A DNA stretch of 64,000 nt. Source: Talinum fruticosum (taxonomy: Eukaryota > Streptophyta > Magnoliopsida > Caryophyllales > Talinaceae). Every line of letters begins with the position of its first letter. The stretch's first letter is position 1. A program made the translations under genes and the position numbers. Shown piece by piece: positions 43,740 to 56,300 of this stretch. The DNA lies in assembly GCA_021018815.1 (NCBI GenBank), contig JAITYX010000142.1, positions 62,001 through 126,000 of the forward strand. The letters run 5' to 3'. The notes below the pieces were generated by a model. That model saw only the letters and a list, made by a program, of their open reading frames with translations. It was not told the DNA's origin and did not search any database.

Positions 43740-45215
43740 CTAAGAAGAGGGAGCTTGATGTCCGGAGGAGAACGAACAAGTAGGGCGCCTACGCCTGTAT
43801 GCCCGAGTAGAAGTGGATGAACGAGGTGGCTACAACTCGGGATATATGTGATTTGCTATGTCCTGGTTTTGTGAACCAAGGCCACATCATCCTCGAGCTC
43901 GCCTTCCTCGAAGACAAGCAACAGCGGTGCTTCAGGGACAGCTGCTTGGGATCGACCAACATCACCGACCTCTTCTAACCCACTCGGAGCTTGATCCGAG
44001 GAGATCCACCGTAGTTATGGTTCTTTTGGACCTCGGCTCTCGAGTTGAGTGACCTCTTCTTTTTCTTTGTCCTCTTCTTCCTTCTTAGCTTCTCCTTCCT
44101 CAGCCTAAGCTTCTTCCTCGCCTTCCTCTTCTAACTCAGTTGAGGTAGACTTAGCTAGGCTGGAGGACTCCTTAGAAGTATCAATAGTATCCGAGTCCTC
44201 AACAGTTTGATCTTCATTCTTCGAGAATTTGGAGCTGCTCACACTCGTTGCTTGATGATGTCCTTGAGCTCAATCATCGGATCCTAGTTCTCCCGAATCT
44301 AAGACTGCGTGGTCTTCTAGTTAATAATCGGGTTTTGAAGGACAAATTTAAGAGAGCGGAGAGTGTTCTAAGTTCCTCAATCACGAAGCAACCTTATTTA
44401 CCATCTCGGCAAACACAAGCAGAGAGGGAGGAGGCAGTGGTAGAGAAGTAGAAGGACCGGTCGTGGAGGAGAAGGAGGTCTTAACTCGGACCCATGAACC
44501 CGGACACCAGAGTTGAACTTCCCGGTATTCGTACCCTAGAAGCTCGTTTCGCCAACAACATGGTAGCCTTAAAGACAATATCTGGATCCGAGGGAAGGGG
44601 ACTTTGAACTGTTTAAAAATAACGATCGAAAGGGCTCCGAAGGGAAATGCAACGGATTTCGGAAGTGAGGTGGCATAGAAGCTATATGCTCAATGATAGA
44701 AGGGAAGAGGTTTAAATCGTAGCCCTTTAAGATATTGAACAAAACTTTCGGAATCTTGGAGTTAGGATTCTCTTTTCGGAATGATGAATGAAAAAGGTCA
44801 TCTTTAAGATGAAACAAAGTAATATTGCATCGAGTCTTCATCCGAGTCACTAAGAAATTCTTTTGTGACTCAGGAACTTCCTGGCATACTTCTCGAAGAA
44901 TTCATCAAGCAATCTCCATATAAGGTGTGGGATTGGAATTGAGAAAAAGAGAAGAGACCTTGAAAAGTCTATGAAGAAGAGAGAGGTTAATACAAACAAC
45001 CTTCTCTTCAACCCTCGAAGCTATGATGCCCTTAGAGTAAGACATGTTTGCGTAGAACTCGACAATGAGTTCCGGGAAATGAATTCGCTGAACCACAAAT
45101 AATTGTAAACTTCAGTCTTTTTATGTGCGGCAACCACGAGAAAGAAGTGGTTGAGAAGAATTTTAGAAGGATTAGAGCTTCCTTCTTAGAATTCGGAGAC
45201 AAAGAATACGAGTGA
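43740..45215 (-). pseudogene. Cop4 3' ORF, broken
   Basis: Minus strand. Recognisable segments are FPELIVEFYANMSYSKGIIASRVEEKVV and INLSLLHRLFKVSSLFLNSNPTPYMEI (45096-44905), PKVLFNILKGYDLNLFPSIIEHIA (about 44690-44760), a coiled-coil segment near 44240-44330, and an acidic/basic C-terminal part to about 43760. The first start codon region is degraded. This copy best shows the N-terminal-half domain in one frame (EFYANMS...RVEEKVV...SLLHRLF). Function unknown; possible relation to the plant transposon-associated domain family is tentative. Confidence 0.7.
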
Positions 45216-45282
45216 TTAGAGATGTTGGGATTAGAAAGAAAGTAAGTAGTAAGTAAAGTAAAGAAAAGAAGGTAAAGGGATG

Positions 45283-45291
45283 CTATTTATA
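45283..45291 (-). promoter_or_regulatory. TATA-like box upstream of the Cop4 3' ORF
   Basis: Coding-strand word TATAAATAG in a TCGCTATAAATAGCATCCCT context, the same 20 bases as at 53195-53214 in Cop5. The 45216-45683 spacer holds no gene. Confidence 0.5.
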
Positions 45292-45683
45292 GCGAAAAGA
45301 AATGACCTTGAACCTTTGTTCGACTCGAATACCAAATACTACTCTCGGACTAGTGTGATGTTCTGCACTCCAATGGCTATAATTCCAGTAGCTTTATTCC
45401 AATGGCTAGTTTTATCTCGATTGAAATGCGTGGCGAGAGAGGGAAGACAAGAGTTTTCGAAAACATTTCTTAAATTCTCCATTTATCTAGAGATGATCTC
45501 GGAGATTTGATGTTCATTTTTCTCAAAAACTAAGTTTGACTTAGTATGATTTCTGAGTGATTAAGAACACTCGTAAAACTAACAACTTACGGACTAGTCG
45601 CACTTTAAGTCAACTGATCCATTCGTTATTAAACCACATAACACATAATGATACAAGGATAATTCACTTAATAAATCACATAA

Positions 45684-46985
45684 TCATGCATTAATCATGC
45701 CAAGCTCATTCTTAATAAAACAAAATTGATCCTGACTAAGTGGATTAGTGAAAATATCAGCTAACCGAAATCTTGTAGGAATGAATTCAAGTTCAATATC
45801 ACCTTTCTCAAAGTGGTCTCTTAGAAAATGATACCCGACCTCAATATACTTGGTCTTTAAATGTTGAACTGGATTCTTGGTAATGCTGATTGCATTCTGA
45901 TTGTCACACTTGATTGGGATACATGTGTATGATGGCCCTAGATCCTTCAAGTGTTGCTTGATCCACAAAATCTTAGCACAACAAGCTCCAACTGCAATGT
46001 ACTTAACCTCTACAGTTGATAGAGCAACTGAATTTTGTTTCTTTGAATGCTAGAAGATGAGGGATTAACCTAGAAATTGGCATGCTCCTGATGTGCTCTT
46101 TTAATCAACTTTGTATCCAGCATAATCAACATTTGAGTATCAAGTGAGAGTTAGTTTTGAGTCTTTTGAAAACAATAGACCAATATTTTAAGTCCCCGTA
46201 AGATATCTTAAAATTCTCTTCACTCGTAGTGAGATGCCATTCTTTTGGATTAGCTTGAAATCTTGCACACATGCAAACCCTTAACATGATATTTGGCCTA
46301 CTAGATATCAGATAAAGTAGAGATCTAATCATACCTCTATAGAGTTTCGATCTACATTTCTCATCCGAGTCTAGTTTGAAACCGCTACTCATAGGTGTCG
46401 TTGTATGCTTCACATCTTATAGCTTGTACTTCTTCAAAAGCTCTTTGATATACTTAGATTGATGAACATAAATGCCATCCTTATCATTCTTGATTTGTAA
46501 AGCAAGAAAGAAGTTGAGTACTCCTATCATGCTCATTTGGAACTCCCGTATCATCAACTCAAAAAGTGTTGATTTTCATTAGTAGCTCTAAATATAATAT
46601 CATAAACATAAATATGAATGATAAGAAAATCTTTCCCCTTGGTTTTTATGAAAAGAGTTTTGTCAATGTGACCTCTTTTGAAATCATTTTCAACAAAAAA
46701 TTGCTCAGTCTTTTATACAAAGCTCTAGGAGCTTGTTTAAGACCATATAGAGCCTTTTGCAACTTGAAAACATGATTTGAAAATTCTGAGTTTTCAAATC
46801 CAGGGGTTGCTCAACATAAACTTCTTCTTGAATGAAACCATTCAGAAAAGCACATTTGACATCCATCTGATAAAGCTTGATATTCATGTTAGATGCAAAA
46901 GCTAACAGGATTCCGATTGCCTCAATCCTAGCAACAGGTGCAAAGGTTTTCACACAATCAATCCCTTCCTCTTAATTATAACCCT
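45684..46985 (-). pseudogene. pol: Cop4 pol remnant: RT (N-terminus deleted) and RNase H
   Basis: RT from [19 protein letters not shown] and [21 protein letters not shown] (46953-46705). The YVDD motif near 46590-46615 has become YVYD, losing a catalytic Asp. RNase H ends in an open stretch 45968-45684 (MWIKQHLKDLG, CDNQNAISITKNPVQH, YHFLRDHFEKGDIELEF, RFRLADIFTNPLSQDQF). Joined at about 46990 to gag, so PR and INT are gone. Confidence 0.88.
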
Positions 46986-46989
46986 AAGC

Positions 46990-48007
46990 AACACGTCTAG
47001 CCTTATTTATTTCTCCAGGTAGCCATCATAGCCTTTTTCTTTTTGTCCTTCTTTCTTTTTTGACAATCTTTGACTGTGTACTCCTTGCTGCCACATTCAA
47101 AGCAAGCAAAGTTCTTAGATAAAGATAACTTTGAAGGGGATGAATATTTACCTTTTCTGTCCTTCTTATCTTTCTTGTAAAACTCATCCTTTTGCCTCTT
47201 TTCTGACTTCTTATATTTCATCATTCTTTTGAAGCCGCAAGCTATGAGTACGATAGGATCCTCTACCGATTCCGAGGAGCTCGGACTTTCACGTCCGCTT
47301 TCTAATGCCTTCAACACAATGTTCCTTTTGGTGCCGACCTCGGCATCTTCTTCTTCCATATAAATCTCATGGGTAAATGACTTCCCAATAAGCTTATCTA
47401 GTCTAAGTTGTGAGAGGTTCTAAGCTTCTTCAATGGTTGTCACCTTGGGACCCCATCTCTTCTTTGGTAGACTTTTTAGAATCTTTCTCGACATTTCTTC
47501 GTGAGAGATCTTTCTACCCGGAGATTTGAGATTATTAGTAATCTCTGTAAACCGAACATACATCCGAGTGATGTTTTCTTCGGCTCCATCTTGAATAGCT
47601 CATACACATAAAGATATTGACTTATCTTTGCGTGCTTCATTTGGCTTGTTCTTTCATAGGTGTTGACAAGAGTGTCGAACACCTCTTTGGCTATGTCAAA
47701 GGCCGAGACCCTGTTGTATTCTTCTTTGTTGATGACCCATATCAGGTGTGCTCATAACTTTGAAGTTCTTTCTAAATTTCTCGGTCTCTTCACTAGTTAA
47801 CTAAGATTTAGCTTTAGGCATAAGAAATCCATTCTCCATCTTCATTGGAATGCAGATGCCTGCTTGGATGATGTTCTAAACCTCTTCATCGTTGTCCATC
47901 GAGAAACACTCCATCATCTTCTTCCAATGGGCAAAGTTTGACCCTTTGAGCTTTGGTGGTCTGGTGGATGATCATCCTTCATCGAACTCTCCATTGTTCT
48001 AAGCCAT
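46990..48007 (-). pseudogene. gag: Cop4 gag, broken and fused to RT
   Basis: Starts at ATG 48007 with an immediate stop (MA-stop-NNGEF). The UBN2 domain is in pieces at 47476-47682 (TSQMKHAKISQYL) and about 47400-47560. The C-terminal half is open at 47359-47003, with the CCHC-type knuckle CFECGSKEYTVKDCQ in which the His has become Tyr. Ends in AMMATWRNK, then RT sequence in the same orientation. Confidence 0.87.
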
Positions 48008-48046
48008 ATGATCTTTATACCTTCGTATAGTGAGATCCTCTTGAAT

Positions 48047-48063
48047 GGCAAGCTATGATACCA
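48047..48063 (-). other. Cop4 primer-binding site
   Basis: Reverse complement TGGTATCATAGCTTGCC lies next to the LTR at 48066. Same initiator-Met type as Cop1 and Cop2 with substitutions. Confidence 0.75.
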
Positions 48064-48065
48064 GT

Positions 48066-49436
48066 TGACGGTTTCCTCATGGAGAGTCTAAGTCACCCTA
48101 AAGTGGGGTGAATAGAGTGATGAAGAAAATTAAACAATTTTTGCACCAATACAAACCACAAACAGATTTGAGTCTAGATTGGACTAAAAAGGCAATAACA
48201 CATATCCGGAAACCCTCATTGGGCAAAAACCACGGACAATGCTAATCCAACCACCAAGTCAAATCCACTATTTTGAATCCACAATATACAAAGGACTAAC
48301 TCAACAAGAATTTCTCTCTTAAACAATGCCTTACAAAGTTTTCTAGACTTAGAAGTTTCCTTATCTCGATCTACTACTTTCTGACCGAGGTAACCTTTAC
48401 AATCGGGGACAACCGAGCTGAGTTAACCCTTATAGCTTAGTCAAGGGACTTACTAATAAAGTAAGAGGAGTATGTAACTTAATACAAGACTTTCTTTATA
48501 ACTCGGAAAATATTAAATACGGAATTGGAGTTGTAAGTAGAAGATTGAGTAAGAATGCACTAAGTGTTAGGCAATTTGTTCAACAATACTTCCAGCGATC
48601 TTCTAGTCTTGTGAAGTGGCTTCTATTTATAGCCAACTAGGCAGAGTGACTCGTTTAGTCTTGGTTCTTGACTGAAATCTTCACTTGTCATTCTAACAGC
48701 TTGTTCCGAGTTGCTCAAAAATGATCCGTTCGCATGTGAACATTGTGCAACGGCTCTTGGCTCCAAAAGATGGTCCAATCACTTGGTTGTGACTGAAAGC
48801 TATGGTGAAAATAGCCTTTCAGCCTAGAATTGGAGTTTTCCATTTTTAGAAACAAACAGCCCTTACGTGGTGTCCGAGCCATGTCCGTAAGTAGCTAAAA
48901 CTTATCTCGCTAGTGTTTATCGACTAGAAGTCGGTTGCTTTTGAAATTCACAAAATCGATCAGCCTCGTTTGAATAACATGCAAGAACAAACCACATTGG
49001 TTCTCTAATTATAAAATACTTTGGTCCAAGATTAGGCATAGATATTAATTAAATAAGAGTAATTTAGTGCTGAATTATCCTTAGCCTAAACGAATGGAAT
49101 TTTCTAAGTTTAATATTTAATACGCTCAAATTTCATCTTGAGTCAATCCTAAAATGATCAAGCTAGAAAGAGTAACTGGTCAAATAATCCTCAAGGAAAT
49201 AAACTGACTTAGAATACGGAATTAACGTTGTAATTCACTTTGCATTTAAATACAAAGTCGGTGCTTAGAGTAAAAGTGATGTCCGAGTGAGTCGAAACAC
49301 CGAGTGTAGGAGATATGTAATAAAGCGCTTTACGAGTCGGTCGAACGAGTGAAAACTTAGATAAGAGTTTCTATAAGACGCAAAATAACTTAGAATCAAA
49401 AGCTAAGAGAGATAAAGATTTATACTTGAGTCTTCA
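48066..49436 (-). repeat. Cop4 5' LTR
   Basis: 1,371 bp, TGACGGTTTCCTC to GAGTCTTCA; collinear with 41799-43237. Followed by TACAC. Confidence 0.92.
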
Positions 49437-49543
49437 TACACTTTCCATTCTCTATTACGTCCCTTGATTGAGCTGTAAGGGTTAACTCAGCTTAGTTGTT
49501 CCCTAGATGTAACGGTTACCTCGGTTAGCATGTACTAGATCAT
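49437..49543 (+). repeat. Cop3 5' LTR, piece 3
   Basis: GTCCCTTGATTGAGCTGTAAGGG and TTACCTCGGTTAG-ATGTACTAGATC match 59511-59594 of the Cop3 3' LTR. It stops there; the remaining LTR end, primer site, gag and pol are absent, and 3' ORF leader sequence follows. Confidence 0.85.
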
Positions 49544-50905
49544 TCGCTATTTCTTACTCTCCTTACTTTCGTACTCGAAACCTAACTCTCTGCTCTCTCT
49601 CTCTCGTTCATCCACTCTTTCACCCTCTTACTCTTAACTTCATTCACTCTCTATCAACCTAAGAGAGGAAGTGCCATGGAAGGAGGTTCAGCCACCAAGA
49701 AGGCTAGAACCAAATCCACTCACTCTAAGAATCCTCAAAAGGATCCATCTAAAGAAAAAGCCCTTGCCTATGGTTACCAAAACGTCATCGTAGTCCAACA
49801 CTACTTCATAAAAGAGAAGTTCTTCTCCAGCATAAAATTTTCTAGGATTAAGCCTATGATGAACAAAGGTGCTTACAAGTAGTTGTGTTTACGTGATTAT
49901 ATCTATCCGAACTCATCACTAAGTTGTATCCCAACATGTATGCGAGAGACAATGTAATCTCTTATGTCATTCAAGACAAAACCATTCGCATCAATCTATC
50001 TCTTCTTCACAAACTCTTCGAGGTCAAAACTCTTTTCTTCAACTCCAACCCCATTCCATTCAATGGAGTCACTTATGACTTCTTTGACCAATACTCTATG
50101 GAGGTTCCAAATCCAAAGAGCACTTTTCCGTGACTCGAGATGACCTCAAGAGCGATACTTCTTTGCTTTATTTTAATTAGGACCTTCTTCTCATTCTATC
50201 CCTTCAAAGAGAACCCAAACACCAAAGTTCTTAAGGTTCTCTTTGATATCCTTGAAAGGTGTGAGGTTGACCTCTTCCCTTTAATCTTGGAGCATATTGC
50301 ATTTGTTCCTTCGACCGGAAGAAGCCACCTCTTCCTTTTGAAGCTCTTGTTTCTATAGTTTTCGCTCAATTTAAGGTGGACCTCCCTTCGATCCACACAA
50401 ATTTCTAAAGTCTACTGTCTCGTATAGGCAAACAAGAACTCATTGGACTAGGATACAACGAATTTCGACCCGGTGTCCGGGCTCATTCACCTGAACTTGC
50501 TCCTTCGCCTTCACTTCAAACTCGGAAAGACTCCGAGAGCCCCCTTCTTGCTTTTGGACCTTCATCCTCTCAAACTACCCCTTCTATTGTGTTGCTTAAG
50601 AAGGTAGCAACCCAGTTTGTTACCCTAGCCAAAGAGCTACAATTAGTTGTGGTAGCTTTCAAGGCTTTGATTTCAATCTTGACTCGGTTCTAGACTAAGG
50701 CTCGGCGTCGGATCGACCCGAGCCAAGCTTTAGTTGGTGAGCTCAAGGAGGTCATCAAGCGCCAACAAGATCAAATCCGATAACTCTAGGAGAGAAGATC
50801 CAAAGCTATTGAGGATTCGGAACCATCCTCTCGAAGAAGCACCCCGCCTTCGTGTCTTCAAACTCTTCTTACTCGGAGTCAAAAGGAGAAGGAGGAGTCA
50901 TAACA
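49544..50905 (+). pseudogene. Cop3 3' ORF (diverged copy), truncated at a chimeric junction
   Basis: CT-rich leader, then ATG 49676: MEGGSATKKARTKSTHSK; VVQHYFIKEKFFSSIKFSRIK; a stop at 49880; then RDNVISYVIQDKTIRINLSL and LHKLFEVKTLFFNSNPIPFNG (49924-50133), KVLKVLFDILERCEVDLFPL (50218-50286), and LVGELKEVIKRQQDQIR (coiled coil, near 50730). Same domain order as the other copies but more diverged. At about 50905 it passes into INT-RT linker sequence of Cop5, so its C-terminus is lost. Confidence 0.72.
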
Positions 50906-52780
50906 GAGATCGGGGTGACCTTGCTGAAGCCGAGCTCGGAAAGAGTCCAAATAGAACTAATGAGGTAACTCAAAATGGAGCAACTCAGAATGTTATGACT
51001 CGGATTGAACAAACTCAAGAGCCAACTCGGACTGTCGAAGAACAGGTCAATGAGACTCAGCAAGATCAACCAACCGAAGATCATCCTGTTCAACCAGCAA
51101 ACTTGGTAAATTAAAGGATAGATAAAGCTTTCAAATATGCATCTAACCACCCACCTGAAAACATACTTTCGGATATCAATAATGGGGAAAGAACTTGATC
51201 TTTTTTCCATAATCTATGTGCATTTTCTGCATTCATATCATTAACTAAACACAAAAATGCAGTAGAAGCCCTAAATGAACCTGAATAGCTAGAGGCCGTG
51301 CAAGAAGAGCTCGATCAATTTGAAAGAAACCAAGTCCGGACTCGACCAAATAACCATCTAAACACCCAGTTATAGGAACCAAATGGGTTTCAAGAACAAA
51401 CTGTATGAGTAAGGGTTCGTAGTCATAATTAAGGCTAGACTTGTTGCCCGGGGTTATAATCAAGAAGAAGGAATTGATTATGAGGAAACCATTGCACCTG
51501 TTGCTAGGATTAACGCAATTAGAATCTTGTTGGCATTTGTATATAGCAAGAATATCAAACATTATCAAATAGATATCAAATGTACCTTTCGAATGGTTTC
51601 ATTCAAGAAGAAGTCTATGTTGAACAACCCCCTGGATTTGAAAACTCGGAATTTCCAAATCATGTTTTCAAATTGCAAAAGGCTTTACATGGTCTTACCA
51701 AGCTCCCAAAGCTTGGTATGAAAGACTAATCAGTTTCTTGGTTGAAAATGACTTCAAAAGAGGTCAGATTGACAAAACTCTTTTCATAAAAAACAAGGGG
51801 AAAGATTTTCTAATCGCTCAAATGTAGTTGATGATATAATTTTTGGAGCTACTAATGAAAGTTTTTAGTAAGAGTTTTCCGAGTTGATGAGACAGGAGTT
51901 CCAAATGAGTATGATGGGAGAACCCAACTTCTTTCTTAATCTACAAATCAAACAAGACAAGGATGGCATTTATGTCCATCAATCCAAGTATACCAAGGAG
52001 CTTTTGAAGAAGTACAAACTACAAGATGTGAAGAATGTAGCAACACCTATCGATAATGAGTTTGAAACCGGACTCGATGAAAAAGGTCAAGCTGTAGATC
52101 GAAACTCTATCAAGGTATGATCGGATCTCTACTTTATCTCATATGTAGTACGCAAGATATCATGTGCAGTGTCTACCTTTGTGTAAGATTCCAAGCTAAT
52201 CTAAATGAATCACATCTCACCGAGGTGAAGAGAATTTTCAGATATCTTCGTTGGGACTTAGAATCTTGGTCTATGGTTTGCAAATGACTCCAAACCGACT
52301 CTCACTAGATAGTTAGATACTTATTATACTTGGATAAAAAGTTAAAAGAAAGAGCGCATCGGGAGCATGCCAAATTCTAGGCTAATCTCTCATCTCCTGG
52401 CACTCAAAGAAACAAAATTATGTTGCTCTATCAACTATTGAGGCTGAGTACATTACAGTTGGAGCTTTATATGCTCGGATTCTATGGATCAAGCAGCACT
52501 TGAAGGATTTAGGGCTATCATTAAAATCTATCCAAACCAAATGTGACAATTATAGTGCAATCAACATTACAAAGAATCCGGTTTAGCACTAAAAAACAAA
52601 GCATATTGAGGTTAGGTATCATTTTCTAAGAGACCACTCTGAGAAAGGTGATATTGAACTTGAATTCATTCCTATGAAATTTCGGTTAGCTGATATTTTC
52701 ACTAAGCCACTTAGTGAAGATCGGTTTTGCTTTATTAGGAATGAGCTTGGTATGATTAATGCACGATTATGTGATTTCTA
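50906..52780 (+). pseudogene. pol: Cop5 pol remnant: INT-RT linker, RT and RNase H
   Basis: Linker: AEAELGKSPN, NVMTRIEQTQEPTRTVEEQV, counterpart of 5985-6110 in Cop1. RT: degraded N-terminus near 51360-51540, PLDLKTRNFQIMFSNCKRLY in another frame, and the YVDD motif changed to VVDD (51824-51835). 51884-52120 is open (QEFQMSMMGEPNFFLNLQIK, DGIYVHQSKYTKELLKKYK, ATPIDNEFETGLDEKG). RNase H ends with FRLADIFTKPLSEDRF before the stop near 52780. Several stops and shifts. Confidence 0.85.
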
Positions 52781-53010
52781 AGTGAATTATCATTGCATAA
52801 TCATTTATTATATGTTTTCTTTTGTTTCAATAACAAATGGATTAGTTGACAGAGTGAGACCGAGCTATGAGTTATTGGTTCTCCGAGTGTTCGGAGTCAC
52901 TCGGAAAACATACTTGAGTCAAACTCCATTTTTGAGCAATATGGACATCAAACTTCTTAAATTATCTCTAAATAAATAGAGAATTTCATAAATATTTTTG
53001 AAAAGTCTTT

Positions 53011-53013
<3 letters not shown>

Positions 53014-53058
<45 letters not shown>

Positions 53059-53207
53059 ACCCATTTCGAGCAGAGAAAACTAGCCGTTAGAAGAAAGCAG
53101 CCGGAATTCTAGCCGTTAGAAAGTAGAACGTCACACCGGTCTTAGAGTACTTGTTTGGTATTCTAGTCGAACGAAGGCTAAAGGTCATATCTTTTCGCTA
53201 TAAATAG
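53014..53207 (+). promoter_or_regulatory. CT microsatellite and TATA-like box before the Cop5 3' ORF
   Basis: (CT)n at 53014-53055, then TATAAATAG at 53199-53207, 159 bp before ATG 53358. The 20 bases from TCGCTATAAATAGCATCCCT are shared exactly with Cop4. The remaining 52781-53357 sequence is non-coding. Confidence 0.5.
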
Positions 53208-53357
53208 CATCCCTTTACCTTCATTTCTTTACTTTATTCACTCGCCTTCTTGCTCTCTACTCGAAGCACTTATGCTCACTCGTATTTTTCACTCCTTGAA
53301 TTCAATGCTCTCGTTCTCTCTTTGCACTCTCATGTCCTCTCTGTTTCTCAAATCATC

Positions 53358-56300
53358 ATGCCTAATCGAGGTTTAGCACCTTGATTTGCTGGGGTCTACT
53401 ACCAAAATGCCCCACACCAACAATCCTCCAAAAGGTACCTCTAACTCTGTCTAAGATTTTTGTCACCCAACATCTCATATGGGATGATAAATTCCTCCCA
53501 AACACTTCTTTCTTGTGGTTGCAACACATCAAAAGCACTGGGTGTACAATTACTTGTGCTTTAGTGAATTCATTTACTCGGAACTCGTTACCGAGTTCTA
53601 TTCAAACATGTCCTACTCTAAGGGAATCATTACCTCAAGAGTTCAAGAGAAGGTTGTTGGTGTCAACCTCTCTCTTCTTCATAGACTTTTCAAAGTCTCT
53701 TATCTTTTTGAACTGCAATCCTATCCCATTTATGGAGATTGCTGATGAATTCTTCGAGAAATATGCCAAGGAAGTTCCTAAGTCACGAAAAATTTCTCGT
53801 GACTCGGATGAAGACTGAGGCCAAATTACTCTGTTTTGTCTTGATGAAAACCTTCTTCTCTCATCGTTCCCGCAAAGAGAGTCCTAAGTTAAAGATTCTC
53901 AAAGCTTTATTTGATATCTTAGAGGGCTACGACGTAAACTCGTTCCCCTCTATCATTAAGCGAGATGGCTTTTTTTGCCACCTCAATCAAAGCAATCCGC
54001 TCCATTCCCCTTTAGAGCCGTTTTGACTGTTATTTTAAAATAGTTCAAAGTGCCCCTCCCTCATATCCAAATGCTTGTTTCGGAGGCTACCATTGTGATA
54101 AGCAGAAAAGAGCTTCTCGGTACGGGTACCAGGAAGTCCAGCTTGGTGTCTTAGTACATGGGTCCGAGTTGAAACCTCCCTCACCTCCTCCCACTTAGAC
54201 TCAAACTCTTCTAACACTTCCATCTTCCTTTGCTGGTTCCTCTACTTCTCTACCACCCCCTACAGCCTCTGCTGCAATGTTTACCATGTTGATAGACAAA
54301 ATTACTTCTATGTCCAAAGAACTTCGAGACACTCTTCGCTCTCTCGAAAATGTCCTCCAAGGCCCGGTTATCAAGAAGAAGACCAGCCAGTCTCAAATTC
54401 GAAACCAGGATCTGTTGATCCAGCTCAAGGACATCATCAACAAGCAATGTAAGAAACTCCAACTTTCTTCAAGAACGCAGTTCCAAGGCTCCTCAGGACT
54501 CGAAACTTCGGATACTTCGAGAAATCCTCCGACCAATGAAGTCTACCTCTGTTGAGGTTGAAGACGAAGTTGAAGCGATGAGCTAAAAGAGCAGTGAGCT
54601 CGAATAGTAGAAGGAAGAGGAGAAAGAAGAGGAGAAAGAAAAAGCAGAGGCTACCCCACCCAAGGGTCAAAGTGCAGCAGATCCTAAACCGGAGCCGATC
54701 TCCTCATATCACGATCCGAGTGGATTAGAAGAAATTGGGGACGCTAGTCTGTCCAAAGCTACTCGGTTAGAAGCACTCGCCCTCTACTGTCTTTTAGGAG
54801 GATGAGCTCGACAAAGATATGCCCCTGGCTTAAAGAACCAGGATGGAGCATGAAGACTCATACTCTAAATTTAACTCATTCCGAGAACTACATGAAGACT
54901 CGGGTACAAACCTCATCCCTCCTAAGTTTTGATTACAAGTCATTCTAACCGTTATAGAAACTCTTGTATAAGTTTTCATTCCTTTCTAACTAACTCGGAA
55001 AACACATTCTTGTATATCTTTTGCATTAATATTTCGACTTACTCGGACAGACACTCGGATCTATCGCATGCTAAAATAATCTCTCTAACACTTTTTATCC
55101 GAGTTCGATTGCTTATTTCAACGCAAAGTGAGTTACGAGTGTTAATTCCTCTTTCTAAGTCGGTGTATGTGTTTGAGAATTATCTCGTCCACATCAAGTC
55201 TATATACTCTGATGTTTTCACTCTTTTAACTTGATCTTTCTTAGGACTAACTCTGATGGAATTTGAGTATAATGAATATTAGACTCGGAAAATTCAACTC
55301 ATCTAGGCCTAAGATAATTTTGCACTTAATTTTCTTAATTAAATTATTATTTGTGCCTAATTTTGGACCAATGTATTTTATACTTTGAGAACCAAATTTA
55401 TTTACTTTTGTAGGTTATCCAAATGTGGCTATCTCATTTTTGAATTAAAAAGTAACCGGCTTCAGCTGTCAATCACCGATGAGACAAGGCTTATCTACTT
55501 CGAATAAGGCTCGGACACTATGTTAGGGTTATCTATTTTCAAAACTGGAAAACATCAATGCTAAGCTCAACAGTGGTTTCCCCTTACTTTTCGAGATATC
55601 ACCAGTTGATCTGGAGCACCATTGGAAGCTAAGAGTTGTTACACAACATTCACATCTCAATGGATCTTTTCTAAGCGACTCGGAAGAGCCGTTGCAACAG
55701 CCAGGAAAGACTTCGGTCTAGAAATCGGACACAACGGCTAATCTTCCTGGTGATCTATAAATAGAAGCCACTTCACAAGACTTGAAGATTGCTCAAGCAC
55801 ATTACTAAAACTATATCTCTTAGTATAATACTTATTCAATCTTCTTCTTACAACTCCAAGTCTCGTACTTAATACTTTTCCGAGTTGCAAAGTCTTATAA
55901 TCGAGTCACATACTTCTCTTACTTTTTAAGTAAGGTCCCTTGACTGAGCTGTAAAGGTTACCTCAATTAGGAAGTACTAGAGCGAGATAAGGGAATTTCG
56001 AGTCTAGGAAAACTTTGTAAGGATTTTTCTAAGGGAGCAATTATGGTTGAGTCAGTATGTTGTATTTTGAGGATTCAAAATAGTGGATTTTGATTTGGTG
56101 CTTGGATTAGCACTTGTCCGTGGTTTTCCGCCTCGGGAGGGTTTCCACGTATCTCTAAGTATACACTTTTCCGAGTGTAATCTAGACTCGGATTCTCTTG
56201 TTCATTCTTTTCAAGCTTAAAGTTTCTAAGTTTGTTAAAACTTCCTTATCACCCTATTCACCCCCTCTAGGGTGACTAAGACTCTCAAAGAGCAAACGTT

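Larger units (their letters stand above)
41799..49436 (-). mobile_element. Cop4: copia element with internal gag-RT deletion, minus strand
   Basis: LTRs 41799-43237 (3') and 48066-49436 (5'). Flanks TACAC at 41794-41798 and 49437-49441 are a perfect 5-bp duplication, and Cop3 LTR sequence reads through on either side. Internally: 3' ORF, RNase H, most of RT, then a direct jump near 46990 into gag; PR, INT and the RT N-terminus are deleted. Purine tract and primer site kept. Confidence 0.92.
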
